A DNA stretch of 64,000 nt from an uncultured Lentibacter sp. (GTDB lineage Bacteria > Pseudomonadota > Alphaproteobacteria > Rhodobacterales > Rhodobacteraceae). A program made the translations under genes and the position numbers. The DNA lies in contig CANMGT010000004.1 in the NCBI GenBank assembly GCA_947497495.1, forward strand, positions 124,001-188,000, given 5' to 3'. The notes beneath the pieces are model-generated. The model was not told the DNA's origin. It saw only the letters and a program-made list of their open reading frames with translations, and searched no databases. Shown piece by piece: positions 47,054 to 57,907 of the stretch. Every line of letters starts with the position of its first letter. Position 1 is the stretch's first letter.

Positions 47054-47614
47054 TTATCCGACCTCTTTCATTGCATTCTGGAGGGAGCCGAGCTTCGAGC
47101 GGATCGACGTGTCGATCATTTTCGAGCCAACCTTGACGACAAGACCACCGATGAGGCTTTCATCGACGGACGCATTGATAGTCACAGTCTTGCCAAAACG
47201 CGCCTTCAGCGTTTTCGCAAGCTTGTCTGCTTGTGCTTTGGTCAGAGCTTTCGCGCTCACGACTTCCGCAGAAACCTCACCCTTGTCTTCCGCAATGCGC
47301 GCGCGCAGGGCTTTGACAAGTTGTGGCACAACAAACAAGCGACGCTTGGCCGCCATCAGGCTCAGAGCCTTCGTTGTGATCGGTGAAAGTTTCATCTTCT
47401 TGGCAAGCTCCACAATAGCGGCGCCTTGCTCTTCGCGGCCATAGATCGGGCTTGAAAGCAGGTTTGAAAAGTCGACACTGTCTTTCAGTGCGCCTTCCAA
47501 GCTGTCCAAGTCGCCTTCAACGGCAGCAAGTTTCTTTGTTTCTTTAGCCAGGTCAAATACGGCTGTCGCATAGCGCGCCGCAATTCCTGTCGAGATCGAA
47601 GCTGGTTCGGACAC
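47054..47614 (-). CDS. atpH: ATP synthase F1 delta subunit
   Basis: The peripheral-stalk subunit linking F1 to F0, 186 residues. The N-terminal helical domain begins SEPASISTGIAARYATAVFDLA; the C-terminal part has ALTKAQADKLAKTLKARFGK and DESLIGGLVVKVGSKMIDTS. The GTG at 47614 is chosen because AAAGGG lies 5 bases before it; a GTG two codons upstream (47620) would be too close to that site. It is first in the operon. Confidence 0.95.
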   Translation of the reverse strand: MSEPASISTGIAARYATAVFDLAKETKKLAAVEGDLDSLEGALKDSVDFSNLLSSPIYGREEQGAAIVELAKKMKLSPITTKALSLMAAKRRLFVVPQLVKALRARIAEDKGEVSAEVVSAKALTKAQADKLAKTLKARFGKTVTINASVDESLIGGLVVKVGSKMIDTSIRSKLGSLQNAMKEVG

Positions 47615-47974
47615 GTCCACCCTTTCGATAGTCTAGCCCCAGATTAGCAGGTTGCGAGCAAGGCCGCGATCCGCACATTCCCCGGGGGCGTTTCACCCTG
47701 AGTTTTCTCAAAGCAGTTAAATCGAGGCGGGTGTAGCAGAGCAATCTTGTTGCGGCAACCTGCTATAGCAAATTTGGCGCGAAGTGAATTTTAATACTTT
47801 TCAAATACTTAGCCAAAGTGCGACGGTTTGCACACCCAAAAAAGCTCGGTTTTTGCGTGATTTAGCTGATTCACCATACAAAAGTATGCCGTACGTTAAC
47901 GCTATCACTTTACCCTAGGTCGCATTCGCAGTCAGAATCGCGCGCATGCTCTGGCGTGATCTGGCGCATTTTGG
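47615..47974. other. 360-base region upstream of the ATP synthase operon
   Basis: It holds the 3' end of the methyltransferase unit and the atp promoter region; no gene is visible. The central 47720-47900 part is AT-rich. The palindrome TGCTATAGCA (47761-47770) would read on the minus strand as an extended -10-like TTTGCTATAGC, about 145 bases before atpH. GTTGC-G-GCAAC (47749-47759) and CATAC-AAAA-GTATG (47875-47888) are small hairpins. No -35 is convincing. Confidence 0.5.
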
Positions 47975-48715
47975 CTAGGCCGGAACACCATCAGCCTGCG
48001 GTTTCAAAATCGAGATCGGCGCTTTCACGCGCTGCCCAAGGCTTGGCCGCGTCGGCGCAGGGATCTGTTTGGTGACTTCCACCATCAGCACACCGCCGCC
48101 CGCAATCAGCGGTAGGCCGCGCCCGAGCTTCTCCCAGAAGGGGGCTGTCTTGCGCCAGAAGCGGCGCTCGCTTGGCGGCTGGTAAAGTGCTGTGCGGCTG
48201 TGCTCGGAGCGGAACCCCCAAAGCTTGAGCTGCTGATCAAGTTGCCCCATCGTATAGGGCCGCCCGTAGCCAAACGGCGTCTTGTCGGTGCGGCTCCAGA
48301 GGCCCGCGCGGTTGGGCACCACAAACAGCGCCCGCCCTCCGGGGCCCAGCACACGGTAAGCCTCTTCCAGAACAGCCGTCGGCCATTCACTCGTTTCCAG
48401 CCCGTGCATGACCACAAGCTTGTCGACATGTCCTGTTTCGATAGGCCACAGAGTGTCTTCGCACAAAACACTGACATTGGGTTGTCCCGCAGGCCAGGGC
48501 ATCACGCCCTGCGGCCCGGGCATCAGGCATGTCACCCTCCGCGCCTCCTTCAGGTAGGGCCGCAGCAGCGGGGCAGCAAAGCCGAAGCCCACCACAGTCT
48601 GCCCTTTGGCCTCAGGCCAGATATCGAGCATCTGATCGCGGATAACCTTCTGCGCCGCGCGCCCGAGCGTGCTGCGGTAATAAAAATTTCTCAGGTCTTT
48701 CACGTCGAGATGCAT
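47975..48715 (-). CDS. Class I SAM-dependent methyltransferase
   Basis: A 246-residue protein with a weakly conserved SAM-binding start ([18 protein letters not shown]) and the methyltransferase-11-type block [12 protein letters not shown] then [22 protein letters not shown]. The substrate is unknown. The N-terminal [23 protein letters not shown] segment is characteristic of a group conserved in Rhodobacterales beside gloB (from familiarity). It is divergent from gloB, 62 bases apart. Confidence 0.82.
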   Translation of the reverse strand: MHLDVKDLRNFYYRSTLGRAAQKVIRDQMLDIWPEAKGQTVVGFGFAAPLLRPYLKEARRVTCLMPGPQGVMPWPAGQPNVSVLCEDTLWPIETGHVDKLVVMHGLETSEWPTAVLEEAYRVLGPGGRALFVVPNRAGLWSRTDKTPFGYGRPYTMGQLDQQLKLWGFRSEHSRTALYQPPSERRFWRKTAPFWEKLGRGLPLIAGGGVLMVEVTKQIPAPTRPSLGQRVKAPISILKPQADGVPA

Positions 48716-48777
48716 TGCAGCTGCTGCCTTGATCCGTCACTCTCACTGCGAACATAACAACTCATAAAGGAATTGCT

Positions 48778-49542
48778 ATGCCCCTCACGCTGGTGACGAT
48801 CCCCTGCCTCGATGACAACTACGCCTTTCTGATCGCCAACGACGTTGGCGAAGCTGCGCTGGTTGACGCGCCTGAAGCAGCGCCGATCAACGCCGAGCTG
48901 GCCGCGCGGGGATGGACACTCAAAACTGTCCTGCTGACACACCACCACTGGGACCATGTCGAAGGCCTCGACGGGCTGACAGGCCGTGACAGCTTGACAG
49001 TCATCGGCGCGAAAGCCGACGCACACCGCTTGCCTTTACTCACCCAAGACGTCTCGGAGGGCGACAGCTTCACGCTCTTGGGCGAAGAGGTACGCGTGTT
49101 TGATGTCTCGGGGCATACCCTCGGCCACATCGCCTTTCACATGCCCGCCTCTGAACTGCTGTTCACCGCCGACAGCCTGATGGCGCTTGGCTGCGGGCGC
49201 CTGTTTGAAGGCACGCCAGCCCAGATGCACACCAGCCTGAGCAAGCTCGCCGTGCTGCCGCCCGAAACGCTCGTTTGCTCGGGGCACGAATATACCGCAG
49301 CCAACGCGCGCTTCGCCGTGACGGTAGATCCGCAAAACGCCGCCCTCGCCCAGCGTGTTGCCGACATCACAGAGACACGCGCCAAGGGCGGCTTCACCGT
49401 GCCCGCGACTTTGGCACTCGAACTGGCCACAAACCCGTTTTTGCGTGCTCATGATCCGAATATCAAAGCCACAATCGGTCTGCCAGACTCCTCGGACGTA
49501 GACAGTTTTACAAAACTTCGCGCTATGAAAGACGCTTTCTAA
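48778..49542 (+). CDS. gloB: Hydroxyacylglutathione hydrolase (glyoxalase II)
   Basis: Hydrolyses S-lactoylglutathione to lactate and glutathione, the second step of methylglyoxal detoxification. The 254-residue metallo-beta-lactamase-fold protein has THHHWDHVEG, the metal ligand in SGHTLGHIAFH, GCGRLFEGTP and CSGHEYTAANARFA. ATG 48778 is preceded by AAAGGAA. It is divergent from the methyltransferase gene and upstream of clpA. Confidence 0.95.
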   Translation: MPLTLVTIPCLDDNYAFLIANDVGEAALVDAPEAAPINAELAARGWTLKTVLLTHHHWDHVEGLDGLTGRDSLTVIGAKADAHRLPLLTQDVSEGDSFTLLGEEVRVFDVSGHTLGHIAFHMPASELLFTADSLMALGCGRLFEGTPAQMHTSLSKLAVLPPETLVCSGHEYTAANARFAVTVDPQNAALAQRVADITETRAKGGFTVPATLALELATNPFLRAHDPNIKATIGLPDSSDVDSFTKLRAMKDAF

Positions 49543-49698
49543 AGCGATAACGCGCCGTTCACGCGAAAAGTGACACTTTATTTAAAGAAAACTCTTGAAG
49601 ACTGGCCAATATCGACCACACTTTAGAGTAAGACGCCGTCAAAAGAGCTCGAGGCACGCAAGCCCTCGGCCAACCCAGTCAGAAGGAGCACGAGAGCA

Positions 49699-52023
49699 GT
49701 GCCGTCATTTTCCACTACGCTAGAACAAGCAATCCATTCTGCGCTGGCCTTGGCCAACTCAAAACGCCACGAATTCGCAACGCTTGAGCACCTGTTGCTC
49801 GCCCTGCTCGATGAGCCCGACGCAACCCGCGTGCTGCGCGCCTGTGCGGTGAGCGTCGAAGACCTGCGCCAGTCACTCGCCGAGTTCATCGACGAAGAAC
49901 TGCTCAATCTCGTGACAGACATTGAAGGCTCTGAAGCCGTACCAACAGCCGCTTTCCAGCGCGTTATCCAGCGCGCCGCAATTCATGTGCAAAGTTCGGG
50001 CCGCTCGGAAGTGACAGGGGCAAACGTCCTTGTTGCCATCTTCGCCGAGCGCGAAAGCAACGCCGCCTATTTCCTGCAGGAGCAGGACATGACGCGCTAT
50101 GACGCCGTTAACTACATCGCCCATGGTGTCGCCAAAGACCCCGCCTTTGGCGAGACGCGCCCTTTGACAGGTGCGGAGCACGACGGCGAGCCTGAAATGC
50201 AAACGGCAGACGAGCCCGCCGCCGAAGAAACTGCACTGGCCAAATACTGTGTTGACCTCAACGCCAAGGCCCGCGCCGGCGACATTGATCCGCTTATCGG
50301 CCGCGACAGCGAAGTCGAGCGCTGCATTCAGGTGTTGTGCCGCCGCCGCAAGAACAACCCACTGCTTGTGGGCGACCCGGGAGTTGGCAAAACGGCCATC
50401 GCCGAGGGCCTGGCAAACAAGATCGTCACAGGCGACATCCCCGAAATTCTAAGCAAGACGACGATCTACTCGCTCGACATGGGCGCCCTGCTCGCGGGCA
50501 CACGCTACCGCGGGGACTTTGAAGAGCGCCTCAAGGCTGTGGTGACCGAGCTTGAAAGCCACGACGACGCTGTGCTGTTTATCGACGAAATCCACACCGT
50601 GATCGGCGCAGGCGCCACCTCGGGCGGCGCGATGGACGCCTCAAACCTGCTCAAGCCAGCGCTTGCAGGTGGCAAACTGCGCACCATGGGTTCAACCACA
50701 TATAAAGAGTTCCGCCAGCACTTCGAGAAAGATCGCGCCCTGTCGCGTCGTTTCCAGAAGATCGATGTGAACGAGCCTTCTGTCGAAGACGCCGTCAAAA
50801 TCCTGCGCGGCATCAAGCCCTACTTTGAAGAGCACCACGGCGTGAAATACACCGCCGATGCGATCCGCTCCTCTGTCGAACTGGCTGCGCGCTATGTCAA
50901 CGACCGCAAGCTGCCTGACAGCGCAATTGACGTGATCGACGAAGCAGGAGCAGCCCAGCACCTGCTGACATCCGCCAAGCGCCGCAAAACCATCGGCACC
51001 AAGGAAGTTGAAGCCGTGGTCGCCAAGATCGCACGCATCCCGCCGAAGTCCGTCTCAAAAGACGACGGCGTTGTGCTCAAAGACCTCGAGAAATCGCTCA
51101 AGCGCGTGGTGTTTGGCCAAGACAACGCCATCGAGGCACTGTCTTCCGCGATCAAACTCTCCCGCGCAGGCCTGCGTGAGCCTGAGAAGCCCATCGGCAA
51201 CTACCTATTCGCTGGGCCAACAGGCGTTGGCAAAACTGAAGTCGCCAAGCAACTCGCGTCAACACTGGGCGTTGAACTTCTGCGCTTTGATATGTCCGAA
51301 TACATGGAGAAACACGCGATCTCCCGCCTCATAGGCGCTCCTCCCGGCTATGTCGGCTTTGACCAAGGCGGGTTGCTCACCGATGGCGTTGACCAGCACC
51401 CGCACTGCGTCCTGCTGCTCGACGAGATCGAAAAGGCACACCCCGATGTCTTCAACATCCTGCTGCAAGTCATGGATAACGGCGAGTTGACCGACCACAA
51501 TGGCCGCACCGTCAGCTTCCGCAATGTGGTGCTGATCATGACATCAAATGCAGGCGCCTCTGAGCAAGCGAAAGAGGCTGTCGGCTTTGGCCGCGATCGT
51601 CGTGAAGGCGAAGACACTGCCGCCATCGAGCGCACGTTCACGCCCGAGTTCCGCAACCGCCTTGATGCGGTGATCAGCTTCGCGCCGCTCGGCAAAGAGG
51701 TGATCCTTCGCGTTGTCGAGAAGTTTGTGCTCCAGCTTGAAGCCCAGCTGATGGATCGCAACGTGACCTTCGAACTGACCCGCGCTGCCGCCGAATGGCT
51801 GGCTGACAAGGGTTATGACGACAAGATGGGCGCACGCCCGCTTGGCCGTGTCATTCAGGAGCATATCAAGAAGCCGCTTGCTGAAGAGCTGCTGTTTGGC
51901 ACGCTCGCCAAAGGCGGTGTTGTCAAAGTTGGCATCAAAGATGGCAAACTTGACCTGCGCCTTGAAGGCCCTGACAAGCCACGCCTCTCGACCAAAAAGC
52001 CGCCTCTGCTCACCGCCGAGTAA
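49699..52023 (+). CDS. clpA: ATP-dependent Clp protease ATP-binding subunit ClpA
   Basis: The AAA+ unfoldase that feeds ClpP. The 774-residue product has the N-terminal repeat domain ([19 protein letters not shown]), two ATPase modules with Walker A motifs GDPGVGKT (residue 225) and GPTGVGKT (506), and the C-terminal [22 protein letters not shown]. It begins at a GTG behind AAGGAG with a rather long spacing. clpS, usually the neighbour of clpA, is not found in the 156 bases upstream. Its stop overlaps the M23 peptidase start (TAATG). Confidence 0.96.
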   Translation: MPSFSTTLEQAIHSALALANSKRHEFATLEHLLLALLDEPDATRVLRACAVSVEDLRQSLAEFIDEELLNLVTDIEGSEAVPTAAFQRVIQRAAIHVQSSGRSEVTGANVLVAIFAERESNAAYFLQEQDMTRYDAVNYIAHGVAKDPAFGETRPLTGAEHDGEPEMQTADEPAAEETALAKYCVDLNAKARAGDIDPLIGRDSEVERCIQVLCRRRKNNPLLVGDPGVGKTAIAEGLANKIVTGDIPEILSKTTIYSLDMGALLAGTRYRGDFEERLKAVVTELESHDDAVLFIDEIHTVIGAGATSGGAMDASNLLKPALAGGKLRTMGSTTYKEFRQHFEKDRALSRRFQKIDVNEPSVEDAVKILRGIKPYFEEHHGVKYTADAIRSSVELAARYVNDRKLPDSAIDVIDEAGAAQHLLTSAKRRKTIGTKEVEAVVAKIARIPPKSVSKDDGVVLKDLEKSLKRVVFGQDNAIEALSSAIKLSRAGLREPEKPIGNYLFAGPTGVGKTEVAKQLASTLGVELLRFDMSEYMEKHAISRLIGAPPGYVGFDQGGLLTDGVDQHPHCVLLLDEIEKAHPDVFNILLQVMDNGELTDHNGRTVSFRNVVLIMTSNAGASEQAKEAVGFGRDRREGEDTAAIERTFTPEFRNRLDAVISFAPLGKEVILRVVEKFVLQLEAQLMDRNVTFELTRAAAEWLADKGYDDKMGARPLGRVIQEHIKKPLAEELLFGTLAKGGVVKVGIKDGKLDLRLEGPDKPRLSTKKPPLLTAE

Positions 52024-53000
52024 TGCGGGCTCTATTTAGCTTTCTAACGGGTGCGGTTTTGGCCGCGCCCGTTTTTGCTGAAGCCCCGCGGCTTGAGCTT
52101 CCCGTTGATTGTGCTCTCGGGCAAAACTGCTACATCCAGAACTACGTTGATCGTGACACGCGCAAAGACGAAGCCGCCGATGTCATGTGCGCGCCGCTCA
52201 CCTATGACGGCCACAAAGGCACCGACTTTGCCCTGCTCTCGCGCGCTCAAATGGAGGCGGGCGTCAACGTGCTCGCCAGTGCAGCGGGTATCATCCGCGG
52301 CACCCGTGACGAGATGCCAGACACGGGGCTGGCCGACACCCCTGCTGAGGCGCTGAATGGACGCGAATGCGGCAACGGCGTTGTCATCGACCATGGCGAT
52401 GGCTGGCACAGCCAATACTGCCACATGAAACGCGGCAGCATCACCGTGCGCAAAGGCGATCGCGTTAAAGCCGGCGCTGTGCTTGGCCAAGTCGGCCTGT
52501 CAGGCAAAACCGAGTTTCCGCACCTGCACATCAGCCTGCGCCATAAGGGGCAAATCGTTGATCCGTTTGAGCCCTCAGGCCAAGCGGCCTGCGGCATCCA
52601 GGGCCCAGGCCTTTGGGTCAGCGATAGCATCAACTATGTCGCGGGCGGCCTTGTCGGCCTCGGTTTCTCCGACCACGTGCCAGATTTCGACAGCATCAAA
52701 GCGGGCAGCGCACACAGCCCCAACCTTGGCACAAACGCCGCCGCACTCGTCCTCTGGGGGCATTCTTTTGGCGCACGCCGTGGCGATGTTCTGGAACTGA
52801 CCATAACTGGCCCCAACGGTTTTAACTTCAGCCACCGCACTCTTTTCAAGAAAAACCAGGCGCTGTCATTTCGCGCAGCCGGGAAGCGGCGCACCCTCTC
52901 TGCTTGGGCAGAGGGAAGCTACGAAGGCACAGCCAAGTTGATCCGCCAGGGCCAGACTTTGGCAGCCCAGAACATAACTCTCGAGATCGTCAAACAGTGA
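52023..53000 (+). CDS. Exported M23 family metallopeptidase
   Basis: A 325-residue protein with a signal peptide ([19 protein letters not shown]). It carries a LytM/M23 domain with DGHKGTDFALL (His-x3-Asp), VVIDHGDGWHSQYCHM and the HLH motif in FPHLHISLRH, all metal or catalytic positions of zinc endopeptidases that cut peptidoglycan cross-links. The C-terminal 130 residues form a separate beta-rich domain. It is coupled to clpA by a one-base start/stop overlap. Its 3' end overlaps the convergent tam gene by 11 bases. Confidence 0.88.
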   Translation: MRALFSFLTGAVLAAPVFAEAPRLELPVDCALGQNCYIQNYVDRDTRKDEAADVMCAPLTYDGHKGTDFALLSRAQMEAGVNVLASAAGIIRGTRDEMPDTGLADTPAEALNGRECGNGVVIDHGDGWHSQYCHMKRGSITVRKGDRVKAGAVLGQVGLSGKTEFPHLHISLRHKGQIVDPFEPSGQAACGIQGPGLWVSDSINYVAGGLVGLGFSDHVPDFDSIKAGSAHSPNLGTNAAALVLWGHSFGARRGDVLELTITGPNGFNFSHRTLFKKNQALSFRAAGKRRTLSAWAEGSYEGTAKLIRQGQTLAAQNITLEIVKQ

Positions 53001-53772
53001 GTGTAAAAAACAGCCGGCGGAACGGGAACAGAACCTGCCCGTTTTCACTGCGCGGGTAGGCTTTGTCCATCACCGCTTCATACCGCGCAATAATGCTGGC
53101 CTTCTCGCCATCATCCAGCGCCTGCAAAAACGGGCGCGCATAGGTTGCCTCGGTAAAGCGGCGCACAGGGTGTGACCCTGCTTCGCTTTCCAGCACTTGG
53201 TAGTATTCGCTTTCCCATAGGCTCAACTGGCCTAACCCAGAAAGAAGAGCGTGGTAGTGCGCGGGTTTCAAAACGCCGGGCGCCTCACTCGGCTCGGCGC
53301 GATCGGGGAACATCTCTTCCATCAAACTGCGCCAAACACGGTGCGAAGGCGCGTTGTTCTGATGCGGGACTTGCACAGCTAAAGTGCCGCCTTGGCCAAG
53401 CATGTCTACCAGCCTTGGAAGCAAGGCCTCGTGCTCTGGCAACCAGTGCAAAGCGGCATTAGAAAAGATCAAGCCGAGCGGTTCCTCGGCGCGCCAGCTC
53501 GCGGCATCGGCCTCAAGCAGAGTATCGTAGCACCCAAGCTTGGCCGCTTCTTCCAGCATCGCCGGACTGGCATCCACACCAAGCAGCGCATGGCCGCCAA
53601 ACCGCTCCTTCAACGCGTTGCCAAGCACGCCATTGCCGCAGCCCAAGTCAACGACTGCACCGCCGCCAACCGAAGGGACGGACTGCAACAAGTCCAGAGC
53701 CGGACGCATCCGCAAGCCGCGGAATTTGTTGTAGGCGCTCGGGTTCCAGTCTTGTCGCTTACCTGTGCTCAT
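52990..53772 (-). CDS. tam: Trans-aconitate 2-methyltransferase
   Basis: Methylates trans-aconitate, an inhibitor of aconitase. The 260-residue SAM-dependent enzyme has [22 protein letters not shown] at the N terminus, [12 protein letters not shown] (SAM motif I), [18 protein letters not shown] and the [16 protein letters not shown] block typical of Tam. Its start overlaps the ftsH stop by 4 bases, so it is the last gene of the Tol-Pal/ftsH transcription unit. Confidence 0.9.
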   Translation of the reverse strand: MSTGKRQDWNPSAYNKFRGLRMRPALDLLQSVPSVGGGAVVDLGCGNGVLGNALKERFGGHALLGVDASPAMLEEAAKLGCYDTLLEADAASWRAEEPLGLIFSNAALHWLPEHEALLPRLVDMLGQGGTLAVQVPHQNNAPSHRVWRSLMEEMFPDRAEPSEAPGVLKPAHYHALLSGLGQLSLWESEYYQVLESEAGSHPVRRFTEATYARPFLQALDDGEKASIIARYEAVMDKAYPRSENGQVLFPFRRLFFTLTV

Positions 53773-55721
53773 GCTGAGGGCTCAGGCTCCATGCCAGCAT
53801 CATCTTTCCCGTCACTTTTACCTTTAGGCTTGGCCCGCGGCTTGGTTTTCGGGATCGCCGTGACAGAGGCCGAAGACTCTTCCTTGTCGGCTCCGCCATC
53901 GTCGTTGTTAGGTGGCTCACCGTCCATCACGCGTCTAATTTCGGCGCCTGTCAACGTTTCGTACTCAAGCAAGCCTTGTGCCAAACGCTCCCACTCTTCG
54001 TTGTGATCAGTCAGGATTTTGTGGGCGCGAGAATAGCCTTCGTCGATGATGCGTTTCACTTCTTCTTCGATCAGCTCTTTGGTATGCGCCGAAATCGAGA
54101 AGCCGCCACCACCACCGCCACCACGGAAAGCGTCAGCCGCTTCCTGATAGTCGATATTGCCGACTTTGTCAGACATGCCCCAGCGCATCACCATAGCGCG
54201 CGCAAGGCCGCTGGCCTGCATGATGTCGCCAGATGGGCCGTTAGACACTGCGTCTTCGCCATACTTGATGATCTCGGCAGCCTTGCCCGCCATGGTCATA
54301 GCGATCTTCTGTTCGAGTTCGTCCTTGAAGTAGTTGAGCTGGTCCATCTCGGGCAAGCTCATCACCATGCCAAGCGCTTGGCCGCGCGGAATGATCGTCG
54401 CCTTATAGACAGGGTCACACTTGGGCAGGCTAAGGCCAACAACAGCATGGCCCGCTTCGTGGTAGGCAGTCATTTCCTTTTGCGCGGGCGTCATGACCAT
54501 CGAGCGGCGCTCGGCGCCCATCATGATCTTGTCTTTCGCCAGTTCAAAATCGGCCATCGCTACAAAGCGCCGCCCGATACGGGCCGCCATAAGCGCTGCC
54601 TCGTTGACGAGATTGGCCAGATCCGCGCCCGAAAAGCCCGGCGTACCGCGCGCAATGATGCGCAGGTCTACGTCTGGGCCAAGCGGCGTCTTGCGGGCGT
54701 GCACCCCAAGGATCTTCTCACGGCCCTTGATGTCAGGGTTCGGCACCGTCACCTGACGGTCAAAGCGGCCCGGACGCAGCAGCGCTGGGTCAAGCACGTC
54801 TTTGCGGTTGGTCGCGGCGATGATGATAACGCCTTCGTTGGCTTCAAAACCGTCCATCTCGACAAGCAACTGGTTGAGCGTTTGCTCGCGCTCGTCGTTG
54901 CCGCCGCCATAGCCTGCACCACGGTGGCGGCCAACGGCGTCGATTTCGTCGATGAACACAATGCAGGGCGCGTTCTTTTTGGCTTGGTCAAACATGTCCC
55001 GCACACGGCTCGCGCCGACGCCAACAAACATCTCGACAAAGTCTGAGCCCGAAATCGTGAAGAACGGCACGCCAGCCTCGCCCGCAATCGCGCGCGCCAG
55101 AAGCGTCTTACCGGTGCCTGGAGGGCCGACAAGCAAAGCACCCTTCGGGATTTTGCCGCCAAGACGGCTAAACTTCTGCGGGTTACGCAGGAATTCAACG
55201 ATCTCTTCCAGCTCTTCCTTGGCTTCGTCGATGCCGGCAACGTCGTCAAACGTGACCCGGCCAGCCTTCTCGGTGAGCATCTTGGCTTTTGACTTGCCAA
55301 AACCCATCGCGCCGCCTTTGCCGCCGCCTTGCATACGGTTCATGAAGTAGATCCACACACCGATCAGCAAAAGGAAGGGTAGGATGCTGAGCAGGAAGGT
55401 CTGGAAACCAGACTGTTGCTGTGGGCGCGCCGTGACGGGAATGTCGTTTTTGATGAGCAAGTCAGTGACTTCAGCGTCTGACGGCTTGATAACCGTATAG
55501 GTTTTACCGTCTTCTCCGACAAAGCGCACCTGCTCGCCGTCCAGCGTCACATTTTCCACTTTTCCGTCTTCAACGGCGTCGACAAACTCGGAATAGCTGC
55601 GCGCTGTGCTTGGCCCGCTTGAGCTTGCATCAGAGAACAAGTTGAAGAGCATAAGGATCAAAACAAAAAGTATGACCCAAAACGCGATGTTTTTTACATT
55701 GCCCAAAGGACGGTCTCCCAA
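53769..55721 (-). CDS. ftsH: ATP-dependent zinc metalloprotease FtsH
   Basis: A membrane-anchored AAA+ protease for quality control and for turnover of regulators. The 650-residue product has TM1 (about 11-29), a periplasmic domain, TM2 (about 107-127), Walker A GPPGTGKT (199-206), Walker B VFIDEID (255-261) and the zinc site HEAGH (421-425). A run of seven glycines near residue 540, inside the protease domain, is unusual. The C-terminal tail ([18 protein letters not shown]) is charged. It follows tilS by 123 bases. Confidence 0.97.
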   Translation of the reverse strand: MGDRPLGNVKNIAFWVILFVLILMLFNLFSDASSSGPSTARSYSEFVDAVEDGKVENVTLDGEQVRFVGEDGKTYTVIKPSDAEVTDLLIKNDIPVTARPQQQSGFQTFLLSILPFLLLIGVWIYFMNRMQGGGKGGAMGFGKSKAKMLTEKAGRVTFDDVAGIDEAKEELEEIVEFLRNPQKFSRLGGKIPKGALLVGPPGTGKTLLARAIAGEAGVPFFTISGSDFVEMFVGVGASRVRDMFDQAKKNAPCIVFIDEIDAVGRHRGAGYGGGNDEREQTLNQLLVEMDGFEANEGVIIIAATNRKDVLDPALLRPGRFDRQVTVPNPDIKGREKILGVHARKTPLGPDVDLRIIARGTPGFSGADLANLVNEAALMAARIGRRFVAMADFELAKDKIMMGAERRSMVMTPAQKEMTAYHEAGHAVVGLSLPKCDPVYKATIIPRGQALGMVMSLPEMDQLNYFKDELEQKIAMTMAGKAAEIIKYGEDAVSNGPSGDIMQASGLARAMVMRWGMSDKVGNIDYQEAADAFRGGGGGGGFSISAHTKELIEEEVKRIIDEGYSRAHKILTDHNEEWERLAQGLLEYETLTGAEIRRVMDGEPPNNDDGGADKEESSASVTAIPKTKPRAKPKGKSDGKDDAGMEPEPSA

Positions 55722-55844
55722 AACTGTTGTTAGCGCGCAGATAGCACGGGACGTTCCAGACTAAAATAGAGATCAGCGCGACATCTTCAACGCGCCAGAG
55801 GTAAATTCACGGCTAATTTCCGCCCGACAGGCTGCTTTTCCGGC

Positions 55845-57062
55845 TCATTTGTTTAAAAAGTCAGGCGAGTGCGCCAAATTTGCCCGCCAACCAGCGCCGA
55901 ACCCCGCCAATGGCGCGGCGACAAGCACGTCGTTGTCCCAAACGGCTGGCGCGGCCAGAAGTGAAGCGCGCGGCAGGCCTGTCTCGCGCCAGTCAGGGCA
56001 TTGCTGCAAGCCTTGCTCCCCGAGCGCCGCGATGTTGAGGCCAGCACGGTGCGGGCCTGTGAAGGCAAACCGCCCGTCCCACAGCGCATCACTCGCAGTG
56101 ACCACGCCTTGCACCGCCGCCAGTTCGCGCATCACGCGAATACAGCCCGCCTCCAGCATAATCACGCAGCCGTTCAGCGTTGCCTTCTGGCCGCTCAGAA
56201 CCGCGCTCAAAGCACTGGTGACAGCCTGTCTGCGCGGCGGATAGCCTGTCTGCCCGATCCAACCAATCGCCTCACCAAAAAGCCGCTGTCGGGTTTCTTC
56301 GGGAGCGTTGAAAAGCGCCTCAACCGCAAGCGTCAGGTCTGGCCCGTCAAGCGCCACAGCCTGCGCAGCCAGCGCCTGCATGAGGCCGTCGAGCGCGTCG
56401 CGCGCGCTGCCAAGCCGCTTTGCGGTTTGCGCCAAACCTTCGCGGGTGATCCCCAAAGATTCCAGCGTTTCTAGGGCTTCACGTGTTTTCACGCGTCCAA
56501 ACCGCGTGTCGCTATTCGAGCTGTCTTCCGCCCAGTCCACGCCGCGCAGGCGCAACTCTTCACGCAACTCCTCGCGGCTGCACCCAAGCAAGGGACGCCG
56601 CCAGTTTACGCCCCGCTCAAACCAGGCCACTTGCATCCGCGCAAGTCCCGTCACGCCCGATCCGCGCGCCAACCGCATGAGAAACGTCTCCGCGACATCG
56701 TCTTGCGTGTGGCCGAGGGCAACCGCGTCAAGCCCTTCCCGTAAGGCCCACTCTGCCAAAGCATCATAGCGGCCCGCGCGGGCTTGCGCCTGCAGGTTTC
56801 CGGCTTTGTCCCACGTCCAGTGTAATGTCTCGTGTGCAACGCCAAGGTGCGCGCAATGCAAAGCCACAGCGGCACATTCCTGCTCTGCCTCGGGGCGCAA
56901 CCCGTGGTTCACTGTCGCCACCTTCAGGGCCACACCCTGCGCGCGCGCCCAATCGGCGGCCAGAAACAACAGGGCAAGCGAGTCGCTTCCGCCGGACACA
57001 GCCAACCCAAGCGGGCCGTGCAAGCCCTCAAAAATTTCAGTCAGTCGCTCGTGTGGCGTCAC
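55845..57062 (-). CDS. tilS: tRNA(Ile)-lysidine synthase
   Basis: Converts C34 of tRNA-Ile2 (CAU) to lysidine so that it reads AUA. The 405-residue product has the PP-loop SGGSDS (residues 23-28), NHGLRPEAEQE and the GHTQDDVAETFLMRLARGSG block; the C-terminal part is divergent, as usual in alphaproteobacteria. Its start overlaps the ybgF stop by 4 bases, and it lies between the Tol-Pal genes and ftsH, a conserved order. Confidence 0.93.
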   Translation of the reverse strand: MTPHERLTEIFEGLHGPLGLAVSGGSDSLALLFLAADWARAQGVALKVATVNHGLRPEAEQECAAVALHCAHLGVAHETLHWTWDKAGNLQAQARAGRYDALAEWALREGLDAVALGHTQDDVAETFLMRLARGSGVTGLARMQVAWFERGVNWRRPLLGCSREELREELRLRGVDWAEDSSNSDTRFGRVKTREALETLESLGITREGLAQTAKRLGSARDALDGLMQALAAQAVALDGPDLTLAVEALFNAPEETRQRLFGEAIGWIGQTGYPPRRQAVTSALSAVLSGQKATLNGCVIMLEAGCIRVMRELAAVQGVVTASDALWDGRFAFTGPHRAGLNIAALGEQGLQQCPDWRETGLPRASLLAAPAVWDNDVLVAAPLAGFGAGWRANLAHSPDFLNK

Positions 57063-57895
57063 TGGCAGCCAAGGCGCGTGCGCTCTTGCGCTGCCTTCTC
57101 GGCGGGCGTTCCTCCGGGAAAGCGCAGGCCAACTTCGCCCAGCGTGACGCAGGCTTCTTTTGTCTGGCCTAGCCGTCCGAGGCCCGTGCCCAGACGAAAG
57201 AGCGCCTCTGGCGCGTCAGAACCGTTCGGGTTTTGGCTAAAGGCTGCCAAGTAAGCCCGTGCAGCGCCCGTCAAGTCGCCCTGCCCTTCCAGCGCCGCGC
57301 CATAAGCGAGCTGGGCTTTGCTCGACAACGGCGAGCCGGGGTAAATTTCGTTAAAGGCTTTGAACTTCTCAGCCGCGCTTGCAAATTCACCAGCCTCAAG
57401 CGCTGCGCGTGCTGCGTTGAAATCCGCCTCCTCGCCGACTGCCAGTTCAGGAGCATCTTGCGCAGGCGTGTCAGGCACCGCCTCAACAACAGGCGTTGCC
57501 AGAGGCGTACTCGAAGGCACTTCACCGCCTCCAAGCGTTGTCGTTTCGCTCAACTGGCTCACGTCGCCACCCTCAAGCTCTACGAGGCGGAACTCCAGAT
57601 CACCCACGCGGTTGGTGCCGTCTTTGACAACCCGTTCAACGCGAAACTGCAAGTCTTCGGTTTTCGCCGTCAGGCGGCGCAACTCGGATTCAATACTGTC
57701 GACCCGCTCCAGAAGCGAGCCTCCGCCCGTGGCCGTGCCCGCCGTGCCTGTCGTTGAAAGCTCACGCTTGAGCTTTTGCATTTCGACATGCAAAACCGTC
57801 AACTCCTGACGTATGTCAGCCAGCGTTTCACTGGACTGTGCGCTCGCGAAAGTCGCACTCAGAAAGATCAGTAATCCGGCAAAAACCAAACGCAT
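57059..57895 (-). CDS. ybgF: Tol-Pal system protein YbgF/CpoB
   Basis: A periplasmic coordinator of peptidoglycan synthesis and the Tol machine. The 278-residue product has a signal peptide (MRLVFAGLLIFLSATFASA), a coiled-coil segment (TLADIRQELTVLHVEMQKL onward, about 25-105), a Pro/Thr-rich linker and C-terminal TPR repeats (ALEAGEFASAAEKFKAF, QGDLTGAARAYLAAF). The start at 57895 follows GGAGA; an ATG four codons upstream is less likely. It lies 12 bases after pal. Confidence 0.93.
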   Translation of the reverse strand: MRLVFAGLLIFLSATFASAQSSETLADIRQELTVLHVEMQKLKRELSTTGTAGTATGGGSLLERVDSIESELRRLTAKTEDLQFRVERVVKDGTNRVGDLEFRLVELEGGDVSQLSETTTLGGGEVPSSTPLATPVVEAVPDTPAQDAPELAVGEEADFNAARAALEAGEFASAAEKFKAFNEIYPGSPLSSKAQLAYGAALEGQGDLTGAARAYLAAFSQNPNGSDAPEALFRLGTGLGRLGQTKEACVTLGEVGLRFPGGTPAEKAAQERTRLGCQ

Positions 57896-57907
57896 GGGGC
57901 TCTCCAA

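Noticed and set aside
49543..49698. A clpS gene before clpA
   Set aside because: The 156 bases contain no reading frame of ClpS length or sequence.
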